A stretch of DNA of 64,000 nucleotides, taken from the NCBI GenBank assembly GCA_965247255.1, contig CBDFGS010000013.1, positions 682,001 through 746,000 on the forward strand, given 5' to 3'. The notes under the pieces were generated by a model that was not told the origin of the DNA, ran no database searches, and was given only the letters and a program-made list of their open reading frames with translations. The position numbers and the translations under genes were made by a program. How positions within the stretch are numbered: the stretch's first letter is position 1; every line of letters begins with the position of its first letter. Positions 45,184-53,861 of the stretch are shown piece after piece. Source of the DNA: CBDFGS01 sp965247255 (GTDB lineage: Bacteria > Chloroflexota > Dehalococcoidia > Lucifugimonadales > CAUZJF01).

Positions 45184-46013
45184 CTGCAGCGGAAGACTCA
45201 GAGGACAAGGGAACAGGCGCGGCAGCGCCGAAAAAGCGGGCCGCAGCCAAGAAGGCCGGTACACCTCGCCGAGGAACCAAAGCTACCGCGGCCAAAGCTG
45301 ATGGCGGAGGCAAGTCGCCGCGGGGAGCTGCTAAGGCGAAGTCGAAGACAGCCGCGCCCGAGGCAGCTAGAGCGAAGGGCCGCCGCACCCCTGGACGGGC
45401 GCCGAAGGCCGCGCCCGAGGCAGCGCCGGACACCACGGCCAAACCTCAGCCACGAATCCTGGTTAAATTACGCGAAGAGGCGGCTCCGGTCCTCATGCGG
45501 GAATTCGGGTATGCGAGCCCGATGCAGGTCCCGCGGCTGACACAGATTGTGCTCAACATCGGGATCGGCGCAGAGGCGATGGAGAACGCTCGCGCGATAG
45601 AGAACGCCGGGCGCGACCTCGCTCTAATCGCCGGCCAGCACCCCGTGACCACGCGTGCTCGCAAGTCCATCGCAGGCTTCAAGCTCCGCGAGGGCATGCC
45701 GGTGGGCCTGCGAGTGACACTTCGTGGCAGGCGGATGTACGAGTTCTACGATAGGCTGACCAGCTCCTCTCTGCCGAGGATAAGGGACTTCAGAGGGGTT
45801 TCGCGGGACTCTTTCGACGGTCGCGGCAACTACGCGCTCGGTATCCGGGAGCACGTGATCTTTCCCGAGATCGACTACAACTCAATAGACCGAATACGAG
45901 GCCTGTCGATAGTTATAGGCACTACCGCAATAACCGATCGCGAGGGGCTAAGACTGCTGGAGCTACTCGGAATGCCCTTCGCCCAAGTTGACGCCGCGTC
46001 AAGAGCTGCGTAG
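45180..46013 (+). CDS. rplE: Ribosomal protein L5 with Ala/Lys-rich N-terminal extension
   Basis: 277 residues from GTG 45180. The L5 core starts near residue 95 (RILVKLREEAAPVLMREFGY) and has VPRLTQIVLNIGIG, ARKSIAGFKLREGMPVGLRVTLRGRRMYEF, FPEIDYNSIDRIRGLSIVIGTTA. The first 95 residues are Ala, Lys, Pro, Gly and Arg, like a histone-H1 tail, and have no counterpart in typical L5 (about 180 residues). The coupled start shows that the extension is translated. It may add RNA contacts near 5S rRNA. Confidence 0.93.
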   Translation: MTAAEDSEDKGTGAAAPKKRAAAKKAGTPRRGTKATAAKADGGGKSPRGAAKAKSKTAAPEAARAKGRRTPGRAPKAAPEAAPDTTAKPQPRILVKLREEAAPVLMREFGYASPMQVPRLTQIVLNIGIGAEAMENARAIENAGRDLALIAGQHPVTTRARKSIAGFKLREGMPVGLRVTLRGRRMYEFYDRLTSSSLPRIRDFRGVSRDSFDGRGNYALGIREHVIFPEIDYNSIDRIRGLSIVIGTTAITDREGLRLLELLGMPFAQVDAASRAA

Positions 46014-46021
46014 GGGTTGTA

Positions 46022-46207
46022 ATGGCAAAAGCGTCCAAGATAGCGAGCTGGAAGAGGCCTAAGAGGTATCCCGTAAGGGAGTACAACCGCTGCCACAGGT
46101 GCGGAAGGCCGAGGGCTTACATAAGGCACTTTGGGCTGTGCCGAATATGCTTCAGGGAGATGGCCCTCGTAGGACTGCTTCCGGGCATCCGTAAGGCCAG
46201 CTGGTAA
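46022..46207 (+). CDS. rpsN: Ribosomal protein S14, zinc-binding short form
   Basis: 61 residues, the type Z form with CHRC...CRIC zinc ligands (NRCHRCGRPRAYIRHFGLCRICFRE) and the ending GLLPGIRKASW. It lies 8 bases after rplE and is part of the spc block. The zinc form implies that the strain depends on zinc for this subunit unless a second S14 exists elsewhere. Confidence 0.97.
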   Translation: MAKASKIASWKRPKRYPVREYNRCHRCGRPRAYIRHFGLCRICFREMALVGLLPGIRKASW

Positions 46208-46237
46208 GGGAACCAAGGACCTCGTTTCGGAGGGAAC

Positions 46238-46639
46238 ATGGCAGTTACAGACCCTGTCGCCGACATGCTGACTCGCATCCGCAATGCGGTCATGGTCAAG
46301 CACGACTCTGTGGTGGTGCCGGCGTCGAAAATGAAGGAATCGCTGGCCATGATCCTCAAGGACGAAGGGTTTGTGGAGGACTACGAGGTCGCCCAATCGA
46401 GCGACCCTCAGTTGATTATCAAGATCTATCTCCACTACCGCGACAAGGGTGAGCCGGCTATTTCGGGGCTCAAACGGGTCAGCCGGCCTGGGTTGAGGGT
46501 ATATGTTCGCAAGGGAGAGATCCCTCGGTATTACGGCGGGCTCGGTGTGTCCATTCTATCCACCTCAAAAGGGGTCATGACGGGCAAACAGGCCTGGAGG
46601 GACGGACACGGTGGGGAGCTGCTTTGTTATGTTTGGTAA
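46238..46639 (+). CDS. rpsH: Ribosomal protein S8
   Basis: 133 residues. It has TDPVADMLTRIRNAVMVKHDSVVVPASKMKES, GLKRVSRPGLRVYV, LGVSILSTSKGVMTGKQA. GGAGGGAAC precedes the ATG. It is a central 16S assembly protein and, in E. coli, the spc operon repressor. Confidence 0.97.
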   Translation: MAVTDPVADMLTRIRNAVMVKHDSVVVPASKMKESLAMILKDEGFVEDYEVAQSSDPQLIIKIYLHYRDKGEPAISGLKRVSRPGLRVYVRKGEIPRYYGGLGVSILSTSKGVMTGKQAWRDGHGGELLCYVW

Positions 46640-46654
46640 CGACGGGTGGTGGCT

Positions 46655-47200
46655 ATGTCAAGAGTAGGTAAGGAGCCGGTCCCGATACCGGCCGGGGTCA
46701 AGGTTGCCATAGATGGGAACAAGGTGACCGTTGAGGGGTCGAAAGGCTCGCTCAGCCAGAGCTTTTCGCCCGATATGAAGATAACTGACGAGGACGGCTC
46801 TTTGAAAGTCGAGCGGCCCAGCGACGAGCGTGACCATCGCGCTCTCCACGGACTTACGCGGAGCCTTATAGCGAACATGGTTACGGGCGTCACGGAGGGC
46901 TACGTCAAGTCCCTCGACCTCGTCGGGGTGGGATACCGGGTGCAGCAAAGTGGGAATGGCCTGACCCTTAACGTAATGCTCAGCCACTCGGTGGACATAC
47001 AACCCAGAGATGGCATTACCCTCGAAGTAGAGGGGAACAACCGCATAAACGTTCGAGGGATCGACAAGCAACAGGTAGGCCAAATGACAGCGGAAATACG
47101 CAAGGTTAGGCCACCCAATAGCTACACCGGTAAGGGCATTCGATACGCCGACGAGCAGGTTCGCCTGAAGCCGGGTAAGAGTGCCAGGAGGACCGAGTAG
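46655..47200 (+). CDS. rplF: Ribosomal protein L6
   Basis: 181 residues from ATG 46655, where the family starts (MSRVGKEPVPIPAGV). A GTG nine bases earlier is less likely. It has VEGSKGSLSQSF, GLTRSLIANMVTGVTEGY, and the conserved ending RKVRPPNSYTGKGIRYADEQVRLKPGKS. It binds near the factor site of the 50S subunit. Confidence 0.97.
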   Translation: MSRVGKEPVPIPAGVKVAIDGNKVTVEGSKGSLSQSFSPDMKITDEDGSLKVERPSDERDHRALHGLTRSLIANMVTGVTEGYVKSLDLVGVGYRVQQSGNGLTLNVMLSHSVDIQPRDGITLEVEGNNRINVRGIDKQQVGQMTAEIRKVRPPNSYTGKGIRYADEQVRLKPGKSARRTE

Positions 47201-47202
47201 AG

Positions 47203-47571
47203 ATGGCGCGACGCGACCCACGCAAGGCGCGAAGAGCCGCCCGGCATCGGAGGGTACGGCGGTTGGTGGGGGGTACGGCCGAGCGCCCGAGGCTAGCGGT
47301 GTTCCGCAGCCCCAGGCACATCTACGCCCAGCTCATCGACGATACGAAGGGGATGACGCTGACCGCGGCGTCCAGCCTGGAGAGCGATATCCGCCGCCAG
47401 CTCGATGGCAAGCGCAAGACCGATGTATCCAAATTGGTGGGGGCGCTCATCGCGAGCCGCGCGGTCGAGAATAAGATCTCCACGGTCGTGTTCGACCGGG
47501 GCGGGCATAGCTACCATGGCAGGATAAAGGCATTGGCAGACGCAGCACGCGCAGGGGGTCTCGGGTTCTAA
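47203..47571 (+). CDS. rplR: Ribosomal protein L18
   Basis: 122 residues. It has an Arg-rich start, ERPRLAVFRSPRHIYAQLIDDTKGMTLTAAS, FDRGGHSYHGRIKALADAAR. It carries 5S rRNA into the subunit. Its TAA overlaps the rpsE ATG (TAATG). Confidence 0.97.
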   Translation: MARRDPRKARRAARHRRVRRLVGGTAERPRLAVFRSPRHIYAQLIDDTKGMTLTAASSLESDIRRQLDGKRKTDVSKLVGALIASRAVENKISTVVFDRGGHSYHGRIKALADAARAGGLGF

Positions 47572-48098
47572 TGGTCTACTACCAAAGCGACTCCAACACA
47601 GACGACGGGATGGTGGCGGAGCGCGTCGTGAAGATATCCCGGGTTTCTAAGGTTGTAAAAGGGGGACGCCGACTCAGCTTCAGCGCCGTGGTCGTGGTGG
47701 GAGACAGCGACGGAAAAGTGGGCATCGGAATGGGCAAGGCCGGGGCGGTACCAGAGGCTGTCAGGAAGGGTTCGGTAAAGGCGCGTGCAAGTACGGTCTC
47801 GGTGCCGCTGAAGGGTAGCACTATTCCCCACGAGATAATCGCGCGCCAGGGTGCCTGCGAGGTGATGCTTAAGCCCGCAGCTCCAGGCACAGGCGTCATA
47901 GCGGGAGGTCCTGTGAGAGCTGTGGTCGAGCTAGCGGGAATCAAAGACATCTTGACAAAGACTCGCCACAGCACCAACCCGATCAACTCAGTGAAGGCCG
48001 CCTTCAAGGGGCTTACGATGCTTAAGGACCCCGAGGTCGAGTTCGCGAAGCGGAAAGAGCTGAGAGAGTCTGCGCCGAACAATCGGCGGCGGCGGTAG
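47571..48098 (+). CDS. rpsE: Ribosomal protein S5
   Basis: 175 residues. It has VVKISRVSKVVKGGRRLSFSAVVVVGD, GKVGIGMGKAGAVPEAVRKG, GTGVIAGGPVRAVVELAGI, KTRHSTNPINSVKAAF. A decoding-fidelity protein with mRNA helicase role. It is coupled to rplR by a one-base overlap. Confidence 0.97.
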   Translation: MVYYQSDSNTDDGMVAERVVKISRVSKVVKGGRRLSFSAVVVVGDSDGKVGIGMGKAGAVPEAVRKGSVKARASTVSVPLKGSTIPHEIIARQGACEVMLKPAAPGTGVIAGGPVRAVVELAGIKDILTKTRHSTNPINSVKAAFKGLTMLKDPEVEFAKRKELRESAPNNRRRR

Positions 48099-48120
48099 GC
48101 AAAGGATCAAACGCAGCGCC

Positions 48121-48315
48121 ATGGGCCGAATATCCGTCACGTGGAAGAAGAGCGCGATCGGCTTCCCGCAAGACCAGAAAAGGACGATCGCAGGACTGGG
48201 ACTCAGAAGGCTCCACATGACGGTGGAGCACGACGACACGCCATCGATCCGCGGGATGATCGACAAGGTGCGACACCTTGTCGAGGTCGCGGAAGCAAGC
48301 GCGGACGCAGAGTGA
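48121..48315 (+). CDS. rpmD: Ribosomal protein L30
   Basis: 64 residues. It has ISVTWKKSAIGFPQDQKRTIAGLGLRRL and the ending SIRGMIDKVRHLVEV. Bacterial-type short L30. Confidence 0.95.
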   Translation: MGRISVTWKKSAIGFPQDQKRTIAGLGLRRLHMTVEHDDTPSIRGMIDKVRHLVEVAEASADAE

Positions 48316-48358
48316 CGCGTTCTCAAGAGAAGCATTATGGAGCTGGAATGGACCGGCA

Positions 48359-48805
48359 ATGAAACTACACGATCTTAAGGCGGCTCGGGGAGCGCGGCGA
48401 CCTCGGAAACGAGTCGGGCGCGGCGACGGCAGTGGCCACGGGAGCTTCTCCGGGCGCGGCATGAAGGGCCAGAATTCTCGAAGCGGCGGCGGCGTTCGGC
48501 CGGGATTCGAGGGGGGACAGCTACCTCTGGCCAGGGCGTTGCCCAAGATGCGTGGGTTCACCAATATCTTCAAAAAGAGCTTCAGCATCGTCAACGTGTT
48601 GAGCCTTACCCAGTTCGGAGCCAACGAAGAGGTCAACCCAAAGCGCCTTGCGGAAGCAGGGATCGTCAAGGACACCAAGACACCTGTCAAGGTGCTGGGC
48701 CGAGGCGAACTGAGTGTCCCGCTGATCGTAGAGGCGCACAAGTTCTCTGAGTCGGCGCGGAAAAAGATCGAGTCTGCCGGCGGCACCGTAAAGGAGATTG
48801 GATAG
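48359..48805 (+). CDS. rplO: Ribosomal protein L15
   Basis: 148 residues from ATG 48359 (MKLHDLKAARGARRPRKRVGRG). It has the Gly/Arg-rich N-terminus GSGHGSFSGRGMKGQNSRSG, GFEGGQLPLARALPKMRGF, and a globular end. The stop TAG shares its last base with the secY GTG start. Confidence 0.96.
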   Translation: MKLHDLKAARGARRPRKRVGRGDGSGHGSFSGRGMKGQNSRSGGGVRPGFEGGQLPLARALPKMRGFTNIFKKSFSIVNVLSLTQFGANEEVNPKRLAEAGIVKDTKTPVKVLGRGELSVPLIVEAHKFSESARKKIESAGGTVKEIG

Positions 48806-50145
48806 TGCGCCAGGCGCGAGCCGCCTCTACGTCTGAGGTCTCCAGACCGCAGCTCATCCAGTCGATGATCGACGCCATGCGGGTCCCTGACCTGCGGACC
48901 AAGATTATCTTCACGCTGTCGATGCTGGTGATCTACAGGTTCGTGGCGCACGTCCCGGTCCCGGGTGTAGATGCCCAGCAGCTATCTCAGGCATTTCAAC
49001 AGCAGGCCATACTCGGCTTCCTCGACCTGTTCAGTGGAGGGGCGCTATCGCAGTTCAGTGTCGCCGCGTTGGGAGTCTATCCGTACATCACATCGTCGAT
49101 CGTGATGCAGATACTCACGCCCGTGCTGCCTCAGCTAAAGGCGCTATCCCAGGAGGGCGAGTACGGGCGCCAGAGAATCAACCAGATCACACACTGGCTC
49201 ACGGTCCCTATCGCTATCTTCCAGGCCTGGGGGACGATGACGATTATGCGGCAGTCCGGAGTTCTCCCAGGCATCAACTACGGACTGAACCAGACCACCA
49301 TCGCCATTATTCTCTCAATGCTCGCGGGCACCATGTTCTGCGTCTGGCTTGGCGAGCTGATCACCGAGCGCGGCCTGGGAAACGGTATATCTCTTATCAT
49401 CTTCGGCGGCATCGTCTCGGGGTTCCCAACTCTGATCGGCCAGGCTCTGTTGCAGAGCGACGAGGGTGCAGGGCTCCTGCTTCTCGCCATCCTGACCTTC
49501 GGGATCTTCTTCGTCATCGTGCTGTTTACGGAGGCCCAGCGCAGGGTCCCCGTGCAGTACGGCAGGAGCGTATTTCGCGGCGGTCGGATGCAGCGCCAGA
49601 GCGGGGCTACCTTCCTGCCCCTACGAGTCAACTCCGCCGGGATGATCCCCCTGATCTTCGCCTCTTCGATGATTATCCTGCCGGTGACGGTCGCCAGCTA
49701 CTTCAGAGACCCGCTGAGTGACGAATTCATCGTCAGGTTCTTCCGGTTCCTGTCGGATACGATGGACCCGACCAATGCCCCGTATTGGATAGTCTTCTTC
49801 TTCCTGGTTGTGGCGTTCACGTTCTTCTACACGATCATCATATTCCAGCAACAGAGTCTAGCGGAGAACCTGCAACGCAATGGGGGATTTATTCCCGGCA
49901 TTCGGCCTGGGCGCCCTACGCAGGAGTACCTCAATCGCGTGATCATCCGCATTACCTGGGGAGGAGCGTTGTTCCTCGGAACGGTGGCGGTACTGCCGTT
50001 CCTGGTAACGCAGGTGACCGACGTTCGCTCCATAACAGCGCTAAGCAGCTTCAGCATGCTCATAGTCGTGGGCGTAGCCCTGGATACGATGCGTCAGCTC
50101 GAGGCGCAGTTGCTGATGCGTAACTACGAAGGATTCCTCCGATGA
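48805..50145 (+). CDS. secY: Protein translocase subunit SecY
   Basis: 446 residues with ten hydrophobic spans. The plug region GVDAQQLSQAFQQQAILGFLDLFSGG, LSQFSVAALGVYPYITSSIVMQIL, and the cytoplasmic loops with RIRGS-like basic residues (TEAQRRVPVQYGR) are typical. It forms the protein-conducting channel with SecE and SecG. The GTG start is coupled to rplO. Confidence 0.97.
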   Translation: MRQARAASTSEVSRPQLIQSMIDAMRVPDLRTKIIFTLSMLVIYRFVAHVPVPGVDAQQLSQAFQQQAILGFLDLFSGGALSQFSVAALGVYPYITSSIVMQILTPVLPQLKALSQEGEYGRQRINQITHWLTVPIAIFQAWGTMTIMRQSGVLPGINYGLNQTTIAIILSMLAGTMFCVWLGELITERGLGNGISLIIFGGIVSGFPTLIGQALLQSDEGAGLLLLAILTFGIFFVIVLFTEAQRRVPVQYGRSVFRGGRMQRQSGATFLPLRVNSAGMIPLIFASSMIILPVTVASYFRDPLSDEFIVRFFRFLSDTMDPTNAPYWIVFFFLVVAFTFFYTIIIFQQQSLAENLQRNGGFIPGIRPGRPTQEYLNRVIIRITWGGALFLGTVAVLPFLVTQVTDVRSITALSSFSMLIVVGVALDTMRQLEAQLLMRNYEGFLR

Positions 50146-50182
50146 TCGGTTCGCCTTCTATCAACAAAGGCAACAGAAGAGC

Positions 50183-50827
50183 TTGAAAGTAATACTGCTT
50201 GGGCCTCCGGGCGCCGGCAAGGGTACGCAGGCGGCGCGGGTCTCCGCACGCAAGCGCCTGCCCAAGGTCTCGTCCGGTGACCTTTTCCGTGATCACCAGC
50301 ACAGGGACACGGAGCTAGGTCGTCTGGCGGGGTCGTATATGGAAAAAGGCGCGCTGGTGCCCGATGAGGTTACGATCGACATGGTCATGGACTGGATAGG
50401 ACACCAGACGAACGGACGGGGATACCTCCTCGACGGCTTTCCTCGCACGCTGGCGCAGGCCCAGGCCCTCGATCGAGAGCTTTCGGAGCAAGGGGGAATC
50501 GACAAGGCGGTCCACATTAGCGTCTCACAGCCGGAGTTGGTCCACCGCATCGGAGGCAGGCTATTCTGCCAGGGGTGCCAGGCCCCGTACCACAAGGAAT
50601 TCAATCCCCCTCGGCGCGAGGGAATTTGCGATAGCTGCGGCTCGCCCCTCTTCCAACGCGAGGACGATAAGCCCGAAGCAGTCGAGAGGAGATTCGAAGT
50701 CTACCGGGAGCAGACGGAGCCGCTAGTCGAACACTATCGCCAGGCCGGGGTACTAGCCGAGGTGAGCGGCGAAGGCGATATCGACGACGTGACCGAGGTG
50801 CTCTTAGAGGCGATTTGCGGGCCCTGA
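50183..50827 (+). CDS. adk: Adenylate kinase, zinc-LID form
   Basis: 214 residues from TTG 50183. P-loop GPPGAGKGTQ (7-16), then DGFPRTLAQAQALD. The long LID carries four Cys (CQGCQAPYH...CDSCGSPL), the zinc-stabilised type. It interconverts ATP, ADP and AMP. Its position between secY and map is the classic spc arrangement. The residues near 23-30 (RVSARKRLPKVSSGDLF) are slightly unusual. Confidence 0.96.
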   Translation: MKVILLGPPGAGKGTQAARVSARKRLPKVSSGDLFRDHQHRDTELGRLAGSYMEKGALVPDEVTIDMVMDWIGHQTNGRGYLLDGFPRTLAQAQALDRELSEQGGIDKAVHISVSQPELVHRIGGRLFCQGCQAPYHKEFNPPRREGICDSCGSPLFQREDDKPEAVERRFEVYREQTEPLVEHYRQAGVLAEVSGEGDIDDVTEVLLEAICGP

Positions 50828-50899
50828 CAAGCTGGGCTAGCTTGCGTTCGGAGATCGGTCAACACAGTAAGGAGTCTATCGATTAACTACACCAACAGC

Positions 50900-51661
50900 T
50901 TGGTGTCGAGCAAGCCGGGTGGCACCACGATCAAGTCCGCCGGAGAGCTTGAACACATGCGCGAGGCGGGCAGGATTGTGGGACTGGCCAAGGCTGTTCT
51001 AGCGGATGCAGTCCGACCGGGGATCACGACTGGCGAGCTCGACCGGATGGCGGAGCACGAGATCAGGCGTCACGGCGCAAAACCGTCGTTCAAGGGTCTT
51101 TACGGCTTTCCGGCTACGATATGCGTGTCGGTCAATGAGCAAGTGGTCCACGGAATTCCATCTGGGCGACAACTGAATGAAGGGGATATCGTTAGCCTCG
51201 ACGTTGGCGCGGTTGTGGGAGGCTTTCACGCCGATAGCGCGTTCACGGTAGGCGTCGGACGGATTCCGGACGAGGCGAGCCGCCTAATAGAGGCAACGAG
51301 TGAGTCGCTGAGGCTGGGTATAGAGGCGGCCCGCGACGGCGCACGAGTGGGGGATATATCCGCCGCGGTGCAAGGCTACGCCGAACCACTCGGGTATGGG
51401 GTCGTGCGCCAGTATGTGGGCCACGGCATCGGCCGCGCACTGCACGAGGACCCCCAGGTGCCGAACTACGGCATCGCAGGTCGAGGGCCGCTGCTGCGGG
51501 AGGGCATGGCCATCGCAATCGAACCGATGCTGAACATGGGGACCTGGGAGACGTCGGTACTGGACGACAACTGGACCGTCGTAACGGCTGACGGCAACCT
51601 CTCAGCCCACTTCGAAGACACGATCGCGATAGCCGCAAGCGGCTACGAGTTGCTGACCTGA
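50900..51661 (+). CDS. map: Methionine aminopeptidase type I
   Basis: 253 residues from TTG 50900. The metal ligands are visible: two Asp in SLDVGAVVGGFHADSAFTVG, His in GHGIGRALHEDPQVPN, Glu in AIEPMLNMG, and Glu in FEDTIAI. It removes N-terminal Met. The start is uncertain. AAGGAG at 50869-50874 lies 7 bases before an in-frame ATT at 50882, so a rare ATT start six codons earlier fits that site better than the TTG. Confidence 0.95.
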   Translation: MVSSKPGGTTIKSAGELEHMREAGRIVGLAKAVLADAVRPGITTGELDRMAEHEIRRHGAKPSFKGLYGFPATICVSVNEQVVHGIPSGRQLNEGDIVSLDVGAVVGGFHADSAFTVGVGRIPDEASRLIEATSESLRLGIEAARDGARVGDISAAVQGYAEPLGYGVVRQYVGHGIGRALHEDPQVPNYGIAGRGPLLREGMAIAIEPMLNMGTWETSVLDDNWTVVTADGNLSAHFEDTIAIAASGYELLT

Positions 51662-51682
51662 CCCTTATCTGGAATCACGAGC

Positions 51683-51901
51683 TTGCCTAAAAAGGAAACC
51701 ATAGAGGTCGAGGGCACCGTAACGGAGTCTCTCCGCAACGCGACTTTCAAGGTAGAGTTGGCAAATGGGCACCAGGTGCTCGCCTACGTCTCCGGGAAGC
51801 TGAGGGTGTCGTACATTCGCATCTTACCGGGGGACCGCGTGCTGGTAGAGCTCTCGCCCTATGACCTCAGTCGTGGAAGAGTGACCTGGCGCTTCCGGTA
51901 G
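51683..51901 (+). CDS. infA: Translation initiation factor IF-1
   Basis: 72 residues, exact family length, from TTG 51683. OB fold with VEGTVTESLRNATFKVELANGHQVLAYVSGKLR, IRILPGDRVLVELSPYDLSRGRVTWR. It blocks the A site during initiation. Confidence 0.97.
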   Translation: MPKKETIEVEGTVTESLRNATFKVELANGHQVLAYVSGKLRVSYIRILPGDRVLVELSPYDLSRGRVTWRFR

Positions 51902-51923
51902 CAGTACGGGACGGGTCGAGCAC

Positions 51924-51945
51924 GCCCGGCGTGATAGCGCCGGGC
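51924..51945 (+). other. Hairpin between infA and rpmJ
   Basis: GCCCGGCG and CGCCGGGC enclose TGATAG (8-bp perfect stem). There is no T-run, so it is more likely an mRNA stabiliser or processing site than a terminator. Confidence 0.45.
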
Positions 51946-51958
51946 CGAGGTGACAACT

Positions 51959-52072
51959 ATGAAAGTATCGGCATCGGTGAAGAGGCGGTGTAACAACTGC
52001 AGAATAATCCGCCGGCGGCGCCGGGTTATGGTCATCTGCAGCAACCTCAGGCACAAGCAGAGGCAGGGCTAG
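51959..52072 (+). CDS. rpmJ: Ribosomal protein L36
   Basis: 37 residues: MKVSASVKRRCNNCRIIRR, ending ICSNLRHKQRQG. The zinc ligands C11, C14, C27 and H32 are present (the zinc form). GAGGTG before the ATG serves as ribosome binding site. It is too short for simple gene finders but the match is complete. Confidence 0.96.
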   Translation: MKVSASVKRRCNNCRIIRRRRRVMVICSNLRHKQRQG

Positions 52073-52099
52073 ACACCTCGCGGAATAGAGGAGGACCCA

Positions 52100-52483
52100 T
52101 TGGCTATAGTCGCCGGCGTTAACATCCCTGACAACAAGAGGGTCGAAATTTCCTTGACCCACATATTTGGAATCGGAAGGACTCAGGCAAAAGACGTGTG
52201 CGAGACGGCCGGAGTCGATGGCAACCCCCGCGTCAGCGAGCTGAGCGAAACGGAGCTCGGTCGAATCAGGGAAGTCATCGACCGCGAAAAGAACGTCGAG
52301 GGCGACCTGCGGCGAGAGCTAAACATGAGCATCAGGCGTCTGATCGACATCGGGAGCTACCGAGGCTTGCGTCATCGGCGTGGGCTCCCGGTCAGGGGCC
52401 AGCGAACGAAGACGAACGCCCGAGCCAAGCGGGGACGACGTATACCTGTGGCCGGCCGGCGCCACATGGTGACCAAGAAGTAG
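52100..52483 (+). CDS. rpsM: Ribosomal protein S13
   Basis: 127 residues from TTG 52100, with GAGGAGG upstream. It has VAGVNIPDNKRVEISLTHIFGIGRTQAKDVC, SYRGLRHRRGLPVRGQRTKTNARAKRG. It lies in the 30S head and contacts the P-site tRNA. Confidence 0.97.
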   Translation: MAIVAGVNIPDNKRVEISLTHIFGIGRTQAKDVCETAGVDGNPRVSELSETELGRIREVIDREKNVEGDLRRELNMSIRRLIDIGSYRGLRHRRGLPVRGQRTKTNARAKRGRRIPVAGRRHMVTKK

Positions 52484-52553
52484 TTCGCAAAGAACAATCG
52501 CAGGGCGAAACGGGCAGCTAAAAGCTGCACTATCAGAATCGTGAGGTAGGAGC

Positions 52554-52940
52554 ATGCCGAGGAGGCCACGCACAAGGCGGAAGGAGCGTAAGTCCGTCCC
52601 CATAGGACGGGCCTACATCCAGTCCACCTTTAACAATACGTTGATTACGCTGACGGACCAGACGGGCAACGTGATCGCCTGGGGCAGCGCGGGAACGATG
52701 GGTTTCAAGGGCTCGCGCAAGTCCACGGCGTTCGCCGCTCAGCGGGCTGCGGAGGATGCTGCACGCAAGGGATCGGAGCACGGTCTGAGGCAGGTGGACG
52801 TCTTCGTCCGCGGGCCCGGGCCGGGGCGGGAGGCCGCTATCCGGTCCTTGCAGGCCTCCGGCCTGTTCGTGACCAGCATACGCGACGTCACTCCGGTGCC
52901 GCACAACGGATGTCGTCCTCGAAAGCGCAGGCGGGTGTAA
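52554..52940 (+). CDS. rpsK: Ribosomal protein S11
   Basis: 128 residues. It has AYIQSTFNNTLITLTDQTGNVIAW, GFKGSRKSTAFAAQRAAEDAA, VRGPGPGREAAIRSLQASGL, ending VPHNGCRPRKRRRV. Platform protein of the 30S subunit. Confidence 0.97.
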   Translation: MPRRPRTRRKERKSVPIGRAYIQSTFNNTLITLTDQTGNVIAWGSAGTMGFKGSRKSTAFAAQRAAEDAARKGSEHGLRQVDVFVRGPGPGREAAIRSLQASGLFVTSIRDVTPVPHNGCRPRKRRRV

Positions 52941-52965
52941 CCTGGCCGCGCACCAAGGTGGTTAA

Positions 52966-53784
52966 TTGCAAGAGGGTCCCGCCGCGTTACCTGTCCGTGG
53001 CCTCGCGTCCATCTTGGATGAGACATTCGCGGTCTACAGCAGGCAGTTCAAGAGCTTAGTACCGCTGGTGGCCGGGGTCCAGGCGCCGGCCAGTTTTCTG
53101 ACCATGGGACTCTATTTAATGTTGGGGGGCGGCGCAGGAGCCCTGATCGCGATCCTGTTCGTAGGAATATTGGCAAAGCTGTTTGTGTATAGTGCGATGA
53201 CGTTTGCAATCGGACAGCAGTATTTGACCGGCCGGATCGATATCCGGCGTTGCTACTCGCGTGCGTGGGGGCGCGTCGCTACTATAGTCGGCCTGACCGC
53301 GATCAACGCTGCGGCCCTGTACGTGCTGCTGGGGCCGGTATTGGTTTCAACCGAGCCGTCGATCGCGCCCTTCGCTCTGGTCATCATATTCGTGGGCATC
53401 TCGCTCGCCATCTACTGGTCCTCGACCATCCAGGCGGTGACCGTAGAGAGGTCCAAGGCGTTTACTGCACTGAGGCGAAGCTCGCAGCTTGTCCGCGGTA
53501 GCTGGTGGAGGGTGTTCGGCATCAAGCTGGTGCTGCTCCTCGTGATTACCGGGCTCGCTATCGTAGTGACCTTGCCGTTCGCAGCGGTCCTGGGGGCCGT
53601 GGATGCCGAGCCTTTTTCGGCAATGGCCCTGACGACTCGGTTCATCGGAAGCCTGATTGTGGAAGTGGTAGTACCGCCCGTTTGGTTTATCGCCGGGACG
53701 CTTCTCTACTACGATCTGAGGGTCCGCCGGGAGGAATATAGCCTGGATACGCTCTCGCGAGATATGGGCATCGCAATCGCCTGA
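52966..53784 (+). CDS. Polytopic membrane protein inserted in the alpha operon
   Basis: 272 residues from TTG 52966 after AAGGTGG. About six hydrophobic spans. An amphipathic start (ASILDETFAVYSRQFKSLVPLV) and the repeated Arg-Arg-helix motif FTALRRSSQLVRGSWWRVFGI resemble membrane proteins of the YciC/DUF975-like or glycerophosphodiesterase-membrane-domain kind. Its position between rpsK and rpsD, on the same strand and without a visible terminator, is unusual. It is expected to be transcribed with ribosomal genes. Role unknown. Confidence 0.75.
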   Translation: MQEGPAALPVRGLASILDETFAVYSRQFKSLVPLVAGVQAPASFLTMGLYLMLGGGAGALIAILFVGILAKLFVYSAMTFAIGQQYLTGRIDIRRCYSRAWGRVATIVGLTAINAAALYVLLGPVLVSTEPSIAPFALVIIFVGISLAIYWSSTIQAVTVERSKAFTALRRSSQLVRGSWWRVFGIKLVLLLVITGLAIVVTLPFAAVLGAVDAEPFSAMALTTRFIGSLIVEVVVPPVWFIAGTLLYYDLRVRREEYSLDTLSRDMGIAIA

Positions 53785-53861
53785 TACTCAACCCGGTAAC
53801 ATGAATCTAATCACCGCTGTAGTGCCCGATTAAACGCTGAGGAGGTTAGCTGTAAAGAGAC

